A stretch of 49,524 bases of DNA from Burkholderia sp. Ac-20379 (lineage in GTDB: Bacteria; Pseudomonadota; Gammaproteobacteria; Burkholderiales; Burkholderiaceae). Numbering within the stretch: the stretch's first letter is position 1; each line of letters opens with the position of its first letter. The stretch is taken from assembly GCF_017104645.1 (NCBI RefSeq), contig NZ_JAAGPF010000015.1, forward strand, positions 1 to 49,524. The letters run 5' to 3'. This document shows positions 15,481 to 24,487 of this stretch, one piece after another. The notes beneath the pieces are model-generated. The model ran no database searches, was not told the origin of the DNA, and saw nothing but the letters and a program-made list of their open reading frames with translations. The position numbers and the translations under genes are program-made.

Positions 15481-16410
15481 ATGTCTGAAAGCATCATCAT
15501 CACCTGCGCGGTGACGGGCGGCATTCATACGCCGACCATGTCGGCGCACCTGCCGATCACGCCGGCGCAGATCGCGGCCGAGTCGATCGCGGCCGCCGAG
15601 GCGGGGGCCTCGATCATCCACCTGCATGCCCGCGATCCGGAAACCGGCCGGCCGACGCCCGATCCGAAGGTGTTCATGCAATTCCTGCCGGCGATCAAGG
15701 CGAACTGCGACGCGGTGATCAACATCTCGACGGGCGGCGGCCTCGGCATGACGCTCGAGCAGCGTCTCGAGGCGGCCCTGGTGGCGAAACCGGAAATGGC
15801 GTCGCTGAATTGCGGCTCGCTGAACTTCGGCATCTTCCCGATGCTGAAGAAACACGGCGAGTGGCGGCACGACTGGGAGCCCGCGTTTCTCGAGATGACG
15901 CGCGATTTCGTGTTCAAGAACACGTTCAAGGATATCGAGTACACGCTGCGCGAGCTCGGCGAGACGCACGGCACGCGCTTCGAGTTCGAGTGCTACGACC
16001 TCGGGCATCTCTACAACCTCGCGTATTTCGTCGATCAGGGCCTGCTCAAGCCGCCGTTCTTCCTGCAGATGATCTTCGGGATCCTCGGCGGCATGGGGGC
16101 GGATACCGACAACCTGAGCCATCTGCACAGCATCGCGCAGCGCCTGTTCGGCGACCGCTTCGAATGGTCGGTGCTGGCGGCGGGGCGCAACCAGATGCGG
16201 TTCGCGACGCAGTCGGCGGTGATGGGCGGCAACGTGCGCGTGGGCCTCGAAGACAACCTGTACATCGACAAGGGCCAACTGGCCACGTCGAACGCGGAGC
16301 AGGTGCGCAAGATCCGCCGCATCGTCGAGGAACTGGGCTACCGCGTGGCGACGCCGGCCGAGGCGCGCGAGCGGCTCGGCCTCAAGGGCAAGGACAGTGT
16401 CGGCTTCTGA
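15481..16410 (+). CDS. cdhC: 3-dehydrocarnitine cleavage enzyme (BKACE/DUF849 family)
   Basis: A 309-residue beta-keto acid cleavage enzyme. Zn-dependent TIM-barrel enzymes of this family transfer a beta-keto acid's acyl end to acetyl-CoA; the carnitine member converts 3-dehydrocarnitine plus acetyl-CoA to betainyl-CoA and acetoacetate. Visible signatures: [20 protein letters not shown] at the N-terminus, the metal-binding [12 protein letters not shown] near residue 46, and [10 protein letters not shown] near 118. The substrate assignment rests on its neighbours cdhA, cdhB, cdhR and caiX homologues; the fold alone would not fix it. An AAAGGA ribosome site precedes the ATG. Confidence 0.85.
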   Translation: MSESIIITCAVTGGIHTPTMSAHLPITPAQIAAESIAAAEAGASIIHLHARDPETGRPTPDPKVFMQFLPAIKANCDAVINISTGGGLGMTLEQRLEAALVAKPEMASLNCGSLNFGIFPMLKKHGEWRHDWEPAFLEMTRDFVFKNTFKDIEYTLRELGETHGTRFEFECYDLGHLYNLAYFVDQGLLKPPFFLQMIFGILGGMGADTDNLSHLHSIAQRLFGDRFEWSVLAAGRNQMRFATQSAVMGGNVRVGLEDNLYIDKGQLATSNAEQVRKIRRIVEELGYRVATPAEARERLGLKGKDSVGF

Positions 16411-16430
16411 CGAATGCGAGGTCATGTTTC

Positions 16431-17858
16431 ATGCAAACCCATAATCTGATTGCCGGCGAGATGGTGGCGGGCGCGGGCGATCGCATCCCGGTTGTCGATC
16501 CCGCGACGGGCGCGATCCTCGTCGAACTGGCGGAAGCCAGCGTCGAGCAAGTGGACGAAGCCGTCGGCGCGGCGGCGGCGGCGTTCCCCGGTTGGGCCGC
16601 CACGCCGCCGGGCAAGCGCGCGGCCGCGTTGCACGCGCTCGCCGACGCGATCGAGGCCCGCGCCGACGAATTCGCCGAGCTCGAATCGTCGAACTGCGGC
16701 AAGCCGCGCCATTCGGTGACGGCGGACGAACTGCCGCTCGTCACGGACGTGATCCGCTTCATGGCCGGCGCGGCCCGATGCGTGTCGGGTTCGAACGCCG
16801 GGGAATACGTGGCCGGCTTCACCTCGATGATCCGCCGCGACGCGGTGGGGGTGGTCGGCGCCATCGCGCCGTGGAACTACCCGCTGATGATGGCGGCGTG
16901 GAAGCTCGCGCCGGCGCTGGCGGCCGGCTGCCCGGTCGTGCTGAAGCCGTCGGAACTGACGCCGCTGACCACGCTGCGGCTCGGCGAACTGGCCGCCGAT
17001 CTGTTTCCCGAGGGCGTGGTCAATGTCGTCGTGGGGCGCGGCGCGACCACCGGCGAGGCGCTGATCCGTGACAGCCGGCTCGATCTGGTGTCGCTGACGG
17101 GCGGCCCCGCCACGGCAAGCCGGATCCTGACGGCGGCGTCGCAGCACCTGATCCACACGCACCTCGAACTGGGCGGCAAGGCGCCCGTCATCGTGTTCGA
17201 CGACGCGGATCTGCCCGCCACCGTCGACGCGTTGCGGGCCGGCGCGTTTTTCAACGCCGGGCAGGATTGCGCGCAACCGTGCCGGTTCTACGTCGAAGAC
17301 GGCATCTATGACCGTTTCGTGGCCGAGTTCGCGAGCCGGGCCGCATCGATTCGCGTGGGCGCGCCGGGCGACGCCCGCACCGAGATGGGGCCGCTGATTT
17401 CCGAGCGGCATCGCCGCCATGTTCACGGCTTCGTCGAGCGCGCCCGCGAGGCGCGGCATCTCGAGGTGCTGACGGGCGGGCGCGTGCCCGAGGGCAACGG
17501 CTTTTTCTATGCGCCCACGGTCATTGCCAACGCGCGCCAGGACGACGAGATCGTGCAGCGCGAGATCTTCGGGCCGGTCGTGTCGATCACGCGCTTCCGG
17601 GGCGCCGAGCAAGCGATCCGCCTTGCCAACGACAGCGCCTACGGGCTGGCCTCGTCGATCTGGACGCGCGACGTCGGCCGCGCGATGTCGATCGCCTCGC
17701 GGCTGCGCTGCGGCATGACCTGGGTGAACGCGCACGGCATCGCCACGGCGGAGATGCCGCACGGCGGCATGAAGGCGTCGGGCTACGGCAGCGACATGTC
17801 GATGTACGCGCTGGAGAACTACACGACGGTGCGGCACGTGCAGATCGCCCACGCCTGA
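16431..17858 (+). CDS. NAD-dependent aldehyde dehydrogenase (betaine/aminobutyraldehyde-like)
   Basis: A 475-residue ALDH. Catalytic Glu246 (LELGGKAP) and Cys280 ([10 protein letters not shown]) are present with the standard 34-residue spacing; [14 protein letters not shown] is the nucleotide-binding segment. It resembles gamma-aminobutyraldehyde/betaine aldehyde dehydrogenases. In this cluster it could oxidise malic semialdehyde (if the oxygenase splits carnitine) or betaine aldehyde from choline; the sequence does not decide. It starts 20 bases after cdhC and is followed by the oxygenase reductase. Confidence 0.88.
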   Translation: MQTHNLIAGEMVAGAGDRIPVVDPATGAILVELAEASVEQVDEAVGAAAAAFPGWAATPPGKRAAALHALADAIEARADEFAELESSNCGKPRHSVTADELPLVTDVIRFMAGAARCVSGSNAGEYVAGFTSMIRRDAVGVVGAIAPWNYPLMMAAWKLAPALAAGCPVVLKPSELTPLTTLRLGELAADLFPEGVVNVVVGRGATTGEALIRDSRLDLVSLTGGPATASRILTAASQHLIHTHLELGGKAPVIVFDDADLPATVDALRAGAFFNAGQDCAQPCRFYVEDGIYDRFVAEFASRAASIRVGAPGDARTEMGPLISERHRRHVHGFVERAREARHLEVLTGGRVPEGNGFFYAPTVIANARQDDEIVQREIFGPVVSITRFRGAEQAIRLANDSAYGLASSIWTRDVGRAMSIASRLRCGMTWVNAHGIATAEMPHGGMKASGYGSDMSMYALENYTTVRHVQIAHA

Positions 17859-17900
17859 TCGCGGGCCTCCGTCTCCCTCTCCATCAAAAGGGTTGTTTCG

Positions 17901-18878
17901 ATGTCAAACCACGTCACGCCGCTCGATCGGCATCCGCTCGTCGTGCGCGCGATCGCCGAGGAGGCGGCCGGCATCCGCAGCTTCGAACTGGCGGCGCCAG
18001 ACGGCGCCGCGCTGCCGGGCTACGCGCCCGGCGCGCATCTCGCCGTGCACCTCGGCAACGGCATCACGCGCCAGTACTCGCTGTACGAGGCGCACGGCCC
18101 GGCGGATCGCTACCGGATCGCCGTGCTGAACGATCCGGCCAGCCGCGGCGGCTCGCGCTACCTGCACGAGGCGGTGCGGGTCGGCACCGAGCTGCGGGTC
18201 AGCGGGCCGTTCAATCATTTCCCGATGTCGCCGGGCGCGCGCCGCGCGGTGCTGATCGCGGGCGGGATCGGCATCACGCCGATCCTGTCGATGGCGAGCC
18301 AACTGCATCGCGACGGCACGCCGTTCACGCTGCATTACTGCGCGCGCCGCGAGCGCGACGCCGCGTTCGTCGCGCGGCTTCGCGACGCCGCGCCGTTTCG
18401 CGACGCGGTACGGCTGCACTTCGACGACGGCGATCCGGCGCGCGGGCTCGATGTCGTGGCGGCGCTGGCCGAGGCGCCCGACGGCTGCCACGTCTACTGC
18501 TGCGGCCCGGGTGGCCTGATGAACGCGGTCGAGCAGGCGTCCGCGCACTGGCCGGTGGGCGCCGTGCATTTCGAGCGCTTCGCGGCCGAACCGGTTGCGG
18601 GCGCATCGAACGCGGCGTTCCGCGTCGTGTTGCGCCGCTCGGGCCGCGAGTTCGACGTGCCGGCCGACAAGACGATCCTGCAAGTGCTCAGGGCGGCGGG
18701 ATTGGCGGTGCCCACCGTCTGCGAGCAGGGCGTGTGCGGCGCCTGCCTGACCGATGTGGCGGAGGGCGTGCCGGACCATCGCGATCGGATCCTGACCGAC
18801 GGAGAAAAGGCGGCCAACGACGTGATCGCGGTGTGCTGTTCGCGCGCGCGCAGTGAGCGGCTGGTGCTCGATCTCTGA
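17901..18878 (+). CDS. PDR/VanB-type oxygenase reductase (CntB-like)
   Basis: A 325-residue iron-sulfur flavoprotein that would pass electrons from NAD(P)H to the Rieske oxygenase. Order: FMN-binding barrel (about 10-100, HLGNGITRQYSLYE), nucleotide-binding domain (about 105-230, LIAGGIGITPILSMA; CGPGGLM), then C-terminal plant-type [2Fe-2S] ferredoxin with C274-x4-C279-x2-C282-x29-C312. This FMN-NAD-2Fe2S order and length match CntB/YeaX (about 320) rather than the longer GbcB, supporting a CntAB-like pair. It is separated from its oxygenase by two genes. Confidence 0.88.
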   Translation: MSNHVTPLDRHPLVVRAIAEEAAGIRSFELAAPDGAALPGYAPGAHLAVHLGNGITRQYSLYEAHGPADRYRIAVLNDPASRGGSRYLHEAVRVGTELRVSGPFNHFPMSPGARRAVLIAGGIGITPILSMASQLHRDGTPFTLHYCARRERDAAFVARLRDAAPFRDAVRLHFDDGDPARGLDVVAALAEAPDGCHVYCCGPGGLMNAVEQASAHWPVGAVHFERFAAEPVAGASNAAFRVVLRRSGREFDVPADKTILQVLRAAGLAVPTVCEQGVCGACLTDVAEGVPDHRDRILTDGEKAANDVIAVCCSRARSERLVLDL

Positions 18879-18916
18879 GGCGGCCCATGCAGTCACCATT
18901 GAACAAGGAAGAGACG

Positions 18917-19909
18917 ATGAACGCAGTGCAAGCCATTCCGCAACCTATCGAAGTCGTGAGCGTGCTCGGCGCCGGCACCATCGGCGCCAGTTGGGCGGCG
19001 CTGTTCCTGGCCGCCGGCCTCGAGGTGGATGTCTACGATCCGTCCGCCGAGGTCGAGGCCTTCGTGCGCGACTACGTCGCCCATGCGTGGCCGAGCCTCG
19101 AGCGCCTGGGGCTGACCGCGCGCGGCAATCCCGATCGTCTGCGCTTTTTCGGAACGCCCGAGGCCGCGGTCGAACGCGCGCAGTTCGTGCAGGAAAGCGT
19201 GCCCGAGCGCATCGAGATCAAGCACGACATCTATGCCCGCATCGAGCCGAGGCTCGATCCGCGCGCCGTGGTGTGCTCGAGCGCCTCGGGGCTGCTCGTC
19301 AAGGAGATGCAGGCGGGCTGGGCCAATCCGGGCCGCTTCATCCTCGGGCATCCGTTCAATCCGCCGCATCTGATCCCGCTGGTCGAACTGCTCGGCAACG
19401 AGCGGACCGACGCCGACGTGCTGCCGCTGGCCGAGCAGTTCTACGCCGGGTGCGGCAAGACGACGATCCGCGTCAACAAGGAAGTGCCGGGGCACGTCGC
19501 GAACCGGCTGCAGGCCGCGCTCTGGCGGGAGGCGATCCATCTCGTGACGGAAGGCGTGGCCAGCGTCGAGGACGTCGACAAGGCCGTGTACGCGGGGCCG
19601 GGGCTGCGCTGGTCGGTGATGGGGCCGCACATGCTGTTCAATCTGGGTAGCGGCGGTCATGGTCTCGGCGTATTCTGCGAGCGGTTTGCGCCGTCGTTCC
19701 ACCGCTGGTGGGCCGACCTCGGCAACCCGGTGCTCGACACGCGAACCATCGAGGCGCTCGCCGCCGGGGTGACGGCGGCGGCGCACGGCGCGAGCTTCCA
19801 TCAACTGGCGGCGGAACGCGATCGCAAGATCGTCGAGGCGAGCCGGGCGATGCAGGGCGCGCCGCTGCCGGACGCGGGCGGCGGCGAGCGGCGCGTGACG
19901 GCGCGCTGA
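18917..19909 (+). CDS. cdhA: L-carnitine 3-dehydrogenase
   Basis: A 330-residue NAD-dependent 3-hydroxyacyl-CoA-dehydrogenase-fold enzyme that oxidises carnitine to 3-dehydrocarnitine. The N-terminal Rossmann motif is VLGAGTIGASWAALFLAAG; SVPERIEIK, CSSASGLLVKEMQ and GHPFNPPHLIPLVEL are family segments, with the conserved substrate-domain residues in the HPFNPP loop. Unlike some carnitine dehydrogenases it is not fused to a thioesterase, which is instead the next gene. The start at 18917 was chosen for the GGAAGAG ribosome site; an in-frame ATG at 18887 is less well placed. Confidence 0.92.
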   Translation: MNAVQAIPQPIEVVSVLGAGTIGASWAALFLAAGLEVDVYDPSAEVEAFVRDYVAHAWPSLERLGLTARGNPDRLRFFGTPEAAVERAQFVQESVPERIEIKHDIYARIEPRLDPRAVVCSSASGLLVKEMQAGWANPGRFILGHPFNPPHLIPLVELLGNERTDADVLPLAEQFYAGCGKTTIRVNKEVPGHVANRLQAALWREAIHLVTEGVASVEDVDKAVYAGPGLRWSVMGPHMLFNLGSGGHGLGVFCERFAPSFHRWWADLGNPVLDTRTIEALAAGVTAAAHGASFHQLAAERDRKIVEASRAMQGAPLPDAGGGERRVTAR

Positions 19910-19943
19910 GCCGGCAACGACGGCGCAACCAGGGAGCATCGGG

Positions 19944-20426
19944 ATGAACGAGGACGTGCTTGTCTACGCGGCATCGGTGCGGGCCGAATGGATCGATTAC
20001 AACGGCCACATGAACGACGCCTGTTACGTGCGCGTGTTCAGCGATGCGATCGACGCGACGATGGATCGCATCGGCCTCGATGCGGCAGCCCGCGCGCGCG
20101 AGCAGATCACGCTCTACACGCTGCAGACGGCGGTGCATTACCTGAAGGAGATCGGGCAGGGCGAGCCGTTCGTGGTGACGGCCCGGCTGCTCGAGTACGA
20201 CGGCAAGAAAATGCGCCTGTTTCTGACGATGCGGGACCGCGCGGGCGGCGCGCACGCCTTGGCAACCATGGAGGCGCTGCTGCTGCACGTCGACATGGCG
20301 GCGCGCCGGAGCACGCCGTTTCGTCAGGCCACGCTCGATCGCCTCGCGGAACTCGAAGCCCGGCATCGCGACGCGCCGTGGCCGGCCCAGGCCGGTGCCG
20401 GCATCGCGCTGAAGCGCCAGCAGTAA
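19944..20426 (+). CDS. cdhB: Betainyl-CoA thioesterase (hotdog fold)
   Basis: A 160-residue single-hotdog thioesterase, like the 4-hydroxybenzoyl-CoA thioesterase family, with EWIDYNGHMNDACYVRVF carrying the catalytic Asp/His region. In carnitine catabolism the step releases glycine betaine from betainyl-CoA. It begins 34 bases after cdhA, behind AGGGAG. In some bacteria the domain is fused to CdhA; separate genes occur in Pseudomonas-type clusters. A 13-bp tandem repeat covers the stop codon and a strong hairpin follows. Confidence 0.87.
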   Translation: MNEDVLVYAASVRAEWIDYNGHMNDACYVRVFSDAIDATMDRIGLDAAARAREQITLYTLQTAVHYLKEIGQGEPFVVTARLLEYDGKKMRLFLTMRDRAGGAHALATMEALLLHVDMAARRSTPFRQATLDRLAELEARHRDAPWPAQAGAGIALKRQQ

Positions 20427-20444
20427 GCACGAGCAGTAAGCACG
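20419..20444 (+). repeat. 13-bp tandem repeat across the cdhB stop codon
   Basis: AGCAGTAAGCACG occurs twice back to back (20419-20431, 20432-20444). The first copy contains the in-frame TAA stop of the thioesterase gene; the second places a TAA pattern just beyond it. It looks like slippage duplication and does not change the protein. Confidence 0.85.
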
Positions 20445-20448
20445 AGCC

Positions 20449-20472
20449 GCGGCGGCCTCGCAAGGCCGCCGC
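20449..20472 (+). terminator. Hairpin after cdhB
   Basis: A perfect 10-bp stem GCGGCGGCCT / AGGCCGCCGC (20449-20458, 20463-20472) with a 4-base loop. No U-tract follows, so it may be a partial terminator or RNA-stability element separating the catabolic genes from the LysR gene. Confidence 0.45.
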
Positions 20473-20509
20473 GCCCCAAGAATCGGTTGTCGAGGCAAGC
20501 CACTCCGAT

Positions 20510-21415
20510 ATGGTCAGTCGATCCAAGCAGCTTCCGCCGCTTTCCTATCTCGCCGCGTTCGAGGCCGCCGCACGCCACGAAAACTTCACGGCCGCCGCCG
20601 AGGAGCTGTGCCTGACGCAGAGCGCCGTCAGCCGGCAGATCCGGCTGCTCGAGGAGACGCTGCGGTGCCCGCTGTTCGTGCGCAGCCACAAGGCGGTGAC
20701 GCTGACCGAAGGCGGCCGGAAGTTCCAGCGGACGGTGAACGCGGCGCTCGAACTGCTGGCGTCCGCCGCCTACGAACTGCGCGTGCAGGCTTCGTCGTCC
20801 ACCGTCACGGTATCGACCGATCTGGCCTTCGCCTCGCACTGGCTGATTCCGCGCCTGCCGCAATTCCGGGAGGCGCACCCCGAGATCGTCATCCATGTCG
20901 ATGCGTCGGACGAGGACACGACGCATATCCGCGAGGGTGCCGATGTGGCCATCCAGTTCGGCGACGGGCATTGGCCCGCCTGCAGCTCGCGGTTCCTGCT
21001 CGACGAGGAAATCTGCCCGGTCTGTTCCCCGGCCTATCTGGCGCGGCAGACATCGATGCGCGGCCCGGAAGATTTGCTGAACTGCACGCTGATTCATCTC
21101 GAGACGCGGCATTGGGATTGGATGGATTGGCCCACCTGGTTCGCGCGCAACGATCTCGCGCTCGGCGAGCCGCGCCAGGATCTCTACATCAACAACTATC
21201 CGGCGGTGCTGCAGGCCGCGCTCGGCGGGCAGGGCGTCGCGATGGGCTGGCGCTACCTGGCCGACGACATGCTCGACGCCGGCGTGCTGGTGCGCCCGAT
21301 CGAGACGAGCGTGCGCACCGGGCGCGGCTTTTTCCTGCTGTACCCGGCCGACAGTCTGTTGAGCCCGGAGGCCAGGATCTTCTGCGACTGGATCGTCAGG
21401 ATGTGCGCGAAGTGA
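20510..21415 (+). CDS. LysR-family regulator (GcvA / choline-sulfate regulator-like)
   Basis: A 301-residue LysR-type regulator. Winged HTH at about residues 8-65 (FEAAARHENFTAAAEELCLTQ then SAVSRQIRLLEE), followed by a substrate-binding domain (VSTDLAFASHWLIPRLPQFR). It resembles the GcvA-like group that includes choline/choline-sulfate utilisation regulators, which fits a quaternary-amine locus. It lies in the same direction as the catabolic genes, between two strong hairpins. The ligand may be betaine, dimethylglycine or carnitine; not determinable here. Start chosen to match the family N-terminus; the ribosome site is weak. Confidence 0.88.
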   Translation: MVSRSKQLPPLSYLAAFEAAARHENFTAAAEELCLTQSAVSRQIRLLEETLRCPLFVRSHKAVTLTEGGRKFQRTVNAALELLASAAYELRVQASSSTVTVSTDLAFASHWLIPRLPQFREAHPEIVIHVDASDEDTTHIREGADVAIQFGDGHWPACSSRFLLDEEICPVCSPAYLARQTSMRGPEDLLNCTLIHLETRHWDWMDWPTWFARNDLALGEPRQDLYINNYPAVLQAALGGQGVAMGWRYLADDMLDAGVLVRPIETSVRTGRGFFLLYPADSLLSPEARIFCDWIVRMCAK

Positions 21416-21434
21416 CTGGGCGGTGAGATCGGCG

Positions 21435-21455
21435 GGGCGCGCGCGAAGCGCGCCC
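21435..21455 (+). terminator. GC-rich hairpin between LysR and cdhR genes
   Basis: Perfect 8-bp stem GGGCGCGC / GCGCGCCC (21435-21442, 21448-21455) with loop GCGAA. No T-run. It sits 20 bases after the LysR stop and 31 bases before cdhR, so it probably marks a transcript end or processing site. Confidence 0.45.
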
Positions 21456-21486
21456 GGCCCGGCGTAATCTGCTGGCGAGAAAGCTT

Positions 21487-22500
21487 ATGACTTCCCCCGC
21501 AAGACGATTTGGATTCCTCATTTTGCAGCGCTATTCGATGATCGCGGTGTCGAGTGCGATCGAGGCGCTGCGCATGGCCAATCAACTGAAGCAGGACGAC
21601 TACTACCAGTGGGAGATGCTCAGCGCGACGGCGGGCGAGGTTGCCGCCAGCAACGGCATCGCCACGGGCCCGTGCCGCGTTCCCGATCTGCGCGAAGCGC
21701 TGCCCGACGTGGTGCTCGTGTGCGGCGGATGGGACGTGCGCGCCGCGACCAACGAGCCGACGCGCCGCCTGCTGCGCGCCCTGGCGCAGCGCGGCGTGGT
21801 GCTGGGCGGCTTGTGCACCGGGGCGTACGCACTGCTGGAAGCGGGCCTGTTGGACGGCTATCGCTGCGCGGTGCACTGGGAAGAGCTGTGCGCGTTTCAT
21901 CGAGACTTTCCCGCGGTGCGGTTCGTCGACGAGATCTTCGCGGTGGATCGCGATCGCCTCACCTGCACCGGCGGCACGGCGCCGCTCGACATGATGCTGC
22001 ATCTGATCGGCGAGGCGCTCGGCCCGAGAATGACGCGCGACATCTCGGAGCAGTTCCTGATCGAATGCGTGCGCGAGCCCACCGATCTGCAGCCGATTCC
22101 GGTGCCGGCGCGGCCCGGCTTCGCGCGCGCCGAGCTGATCGAGGTGGTGCGCCTGATGGAGGCCAACGTCGAGGATCCGCTCAATGTGCCCGACCTGGCC
22201 CGCCTTGCCGGCGTGTCCATGCGCCATCTGCAGCGCGTGTTCCGGCAGGCGCTCGGCGTGACGCCGAACGAATACTATCTCGGCGTGCGCATGCGTCACG
22301 CCCGCAAGCTGATCCGGCATAGCAACCTGCCCATCGCGCACGTGGCGAAAACGGCCGGCTTTCACACCAGCACGCATTTCAGCCGCGCGTTCCGGTCGTT
22401 CTACGGGCACGCGCCGAGCCACGAGCGCAGGCCGCCCACCGATGCGCGGCCGGCCAACCCATCCCGATCACCGATCCCATTCAGCGAGGAGACGCTATGA
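21487..22500 (+). CDS. cdhR: AraC-family regulator with GATase1-like domain (CdhR-like)
   Basis: A 337-residue regulator of the GATase1-AraC group that includes CdhR (carnitine) and GbdR (betaine). The N-terminal DJ-1/PfpI-like ligand domain (about 8-190) shows FGFLILQRYSMIAVSSAIEA and the elbow GGLCTGAYALLEAG; the C-terminal double HTH (about 220-320) shows LARLAGVSMRHLQRVFRQAL and IAHVAKTAGFHTSTHFSRAF. It likely activates the carnitine genes on binding the substrate. Its stop overlaps the caiX start by 4 bp (ATGA), so regulator and binding protein are translationally coupled. Confidence 0.88.
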   Translation: MTSPARRFGFLILQRYSMIAVSSAIEALRMANQLKQDDYYQWEMLSATAGEVAASNGIATGPCRVPDLREALPDVVLVCGGWDVRAATNEPTRRLLRALAQRGVVLGGLCTGAYALLEAGLLDGYRCAVHWEELCAFHRDFPAVRFVDEIFAVDRDRLTCTGGTAPLDMMLHLIGEALGPRMTRDISEQFLIECVREPTDLQPIPVPARPGFARAELIEVVRLMEANVEDPLNVPDLARLAGVSMRHLQRVFRQALGVTPNEYYLGVRMRHARKLIRHSNLPIAHVAKTAGFHTSTHFSRAFRSFYGHAPSHERRPPTDARPANPSRSPIPFSEETL

Positions 22501-23438
22501 AAGCAGTGACGATGGCAATACTGACGGGCCTGACCGTGTTCGGCTCGGCAGCCGGCGCGGCCGAGGCGCCGGCGTGCAGGCAGGTGCGATTCGCCGACGT
22601 GGGCTGGAGCGACATCGCCGCCACCACGGGCCTGGCTTCCACCGTGCTCACGGCGCTGGGCTACAGCCCGTCGAAGACGATCGCCTCGGTTCCGATCGCC
22701 TTCACCGGCGTGAAGACCGGCCAGATCGACGTGTTTCTCGGCTACTGGTCGCCGTCGATGGACCCGATCATCGCGCCGTTCGTCAAGAGCGGCGGGGTGA
22801 AGGTGCTGCCCGATCCGAACCTCAAGGATGCGAAGTTCACGCTGGCCGTGCCCGACTACGTCTACGCGGCGGGATTGCGTTCGTTCGCGGATCTGCCGCG
22901 CTTCGCCGACAAGCTGCAGCATCGGATCTACGGCATCGAGCCCGGCAACGACGGCAACCAGCTGATCGGCAAGATGATCAAGACGAACAAGGACGGCATC
23001 GGCGATTTCAAGCTGATCGAATCGAGCGAGGCCGGCATGCTCGTGCAGGTGAATCGCGCGATCCGCGACCGGCAGTGGGTGGTGTTTCTCGCCTGGGAGC
23101 CGCATCCGATGAACGCGCTCTACAAGATCGACTACCTGTCGGGCGGCGACGACGTGTTCGGCGCGAACTACGGCGAAGCGAAGGTCTACACGGTGCAGAC
23201 GCCCGATTACGCGGCGCGCTGCCCGAACGTGGCGCGCTTCGCCGCGAACCTGAAGTTCACGACGGACATGGAGAACCGCCTGATGATTCCGATCATGAAC
23301 AAGCAGGATCCGAATCAGGCGGCGCTCACCTGGCTCAAGGCGAATCCGGGCGTGCTCGACGGCTGGCTCAGCGGCGTGACCACGCTGGACGGCAAGCCGG
23401 GGCTGCCGGCGGTGAAGGGGTATCTGGCGGCGCACTGA
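22497..23438 (+). CDS. caiX: Quaternary-amine ABC substrate-binding protein (CaiX-like)
   Basis: A 313-residue periplasmic binding protein of the OpuAC/ChoX family with a signal peptide ending SAAGAAEA. Trp37, Trp84 and Trp200, with Phe114, sit at spacings close to the choline-binding aromatic box of ChoX, so a trimethylammonium ligand such as carnitine is expected. In Pseudomonas CaiX is an orphan binding protein that uses the shared Cbc permease/ATPase; here too no permease or ATPase gene follows. It overlaps cdhR by 4 bp. The next gene is convergent. Confidence 0.88.
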   Translation: MKAVTMAILTGLTVFGSAAGAAEAPACRQVRFADVGWSDIAATTGLASTVLTALGYSPSKTIASVPIAFTGVKTGQIDVFLGYWSPSMDPIIAPFVKSGGVKVLPDPNLKDAKFTLAVPDYVYAAGLRSFADLPRFADKLQHRIYGIEPGNDGNQLIGKMIKTNKDGIGDFKLIESSEAGMLVQVNRAIRDRQWVVFLAWEPHPMNALYKIDYLSGGDDVFGANYGEAKVYTVQTPDYAARCPNVARFAANLKFTTDMENRLMIPIMNKQDPNQAALTWLKANPGVLDGWLSGVTTLDGKPGLPAVKGYLAAH

Positions 23439-23470
23439 GGTTGGGTGGCGTCGGCGTGCCTCGAAGCGAG

Positions 23471-23503
23471 GGCGCGGCGGCGTCACCGAACGTTCGCCGC
23501 GCC
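23471..23503. terminator. Bidirectional hairpin between convergent operons
   Basis: Nine-bp perfect stem GGCGCGGCG (23471-23479) and CGCCGCGCC (23495-23503) with a 15-base loop that itself contains GAACGTTC. It lies in the 79-base gap between the ends of caiX and the leftward operon. No U-tract; a symmetric terminator is the likely role. Confidence 0.5.
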
Positions 23504-23517
23504 GCGCCGCGCCGCCG

Positions 23518-24474
23518 TCAGCTTCCCTCGATCAGCCGCGAAACGGCGCAACGATACTCGTCGACCAAGCGCGCCACCACCTCGGCGGCGCTCGGCAGAT
23601 CGGAGATCAATCCCGCCGATTGCCCGAGTTCGACCTTGCCGCGCACGGTATCGCCGTCCAGCGCGGCCTGTTTCAGCGAACTGCTGCCGAACAGCGCGGC
23701 ATACGCCTCGTCGTCGATCTGTTCGCCATCGGCGCGCAGCACGTCTTGCGCGAACGCATTGCGCGTCATGCGCACCGGCAGCTTGCGGATGCCCACCAGC
23801 GCGGTCGCGTCGATTTCGGTATCGAGCACGGCCTGCTTGTAGTTCGGATGCACGCCGGCTTCGCGGGTGGCGAGAAAGCGCGTGCCGAGCTGCACGGCGT
23901 CCGCGCCCAGCGCGAGCAGGGCAGCCACGCCGAAGCCATCGGCCACGCCGCCGCCCGCGATGATCGGCATCTCGGGCAGCGCCTGGATCGCGCGCCGCAC
24001 GGCCACCAGCGTCCCCACGCCATTGGCGGGCGGATGGCCGCCGGCCTCGGCGCCCACCACCACCAGCCCGTCCACGCCGGCATCGGCGGCCTTGCGCGCA
24101 TGCTCGAGCGTCGACACGACATGAATCCAGCGTGTCCCGAGCGCGCGGAATCGCGCGAGGTGCGCCTTGGGGCCGCCCTGCGAGGCGATCAGGATCGGCA
24201 CGCGTTCTTCCTCGATCACATCGAGGAAGCGTTCGGCTTCGGGGCGGTAGAGCGGCAGGTTGACCGCGAACGGTGCGCCGCCGGCGGCCAGCCGGACGGC
24301 ACGCACGGTGTCGCGGAATGCATCGAGGTACATCGGGCCGGCGGCGATCACGCCGAGGCCACCGGCCAGCGTGACAGCGGCCGGCAGGGCGGCGTTCGAC
24401 GACGCCCAGCTCATGCCGGCCTGGACGATCGGATAACGGATGCCGAGCAGGCGGCTGATTCGGGTGGGCTTCAT
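23518..24474 (-). CDS. Nitronate monooxygenase / FabK-like flavoprotein
   Basis: A 318-residue FMN TIM-barrel protein of the 2-nitropropane dioxygenase/FabK family. Signatures: GIRYPIVQAGMSW at the N-terminus, AGGLGVIAAG, the active-site EAGGHPP and the FMN-phosphate site IIAGGGVADGFGVAALLALG with GTRFLAT. In acyl-CoA operons such proteins may act as enoyl reductases or detoxify nitronates such as propionate-3-nitronate; the substrate is unknown here. It is the last gene of the leftward operon, 13 bases after the CoA ligase. The start at 24474 matches the family; an upstream in-frame start would intrude into the ligase gene. Confidence 0.85.
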   Translation of the reverse strand: MKPTRISRLLGIRYPIVQAGMSWASSNAALPAAVTLAGGLGVIAAGPMYLDAFRDTVRAVRLAAGGAPFAVNLPLYRPEAERFLDVIEEERVPILIASQGGPKAHLARFRALGTRWIHVVSTLEHARKAADAGVDGLVVVGAEAGGHPPANGVGTLVAVRRAIQALPEMPIIAGGGVADGFGVAALLALGADAVQLGTRFLATREAGVHPNYKQAVLDTEIDATALVGIRKLPVRMTRNAFAQDVLRADGEQIDDEAYAALFGSSSLKQAALDGDTVRGKVELGQSAGLISDLPSAAEVVARLVDEYRCAVSRLIEGS

Positions 24475-24487
24475 GATGCTCCGGGTG

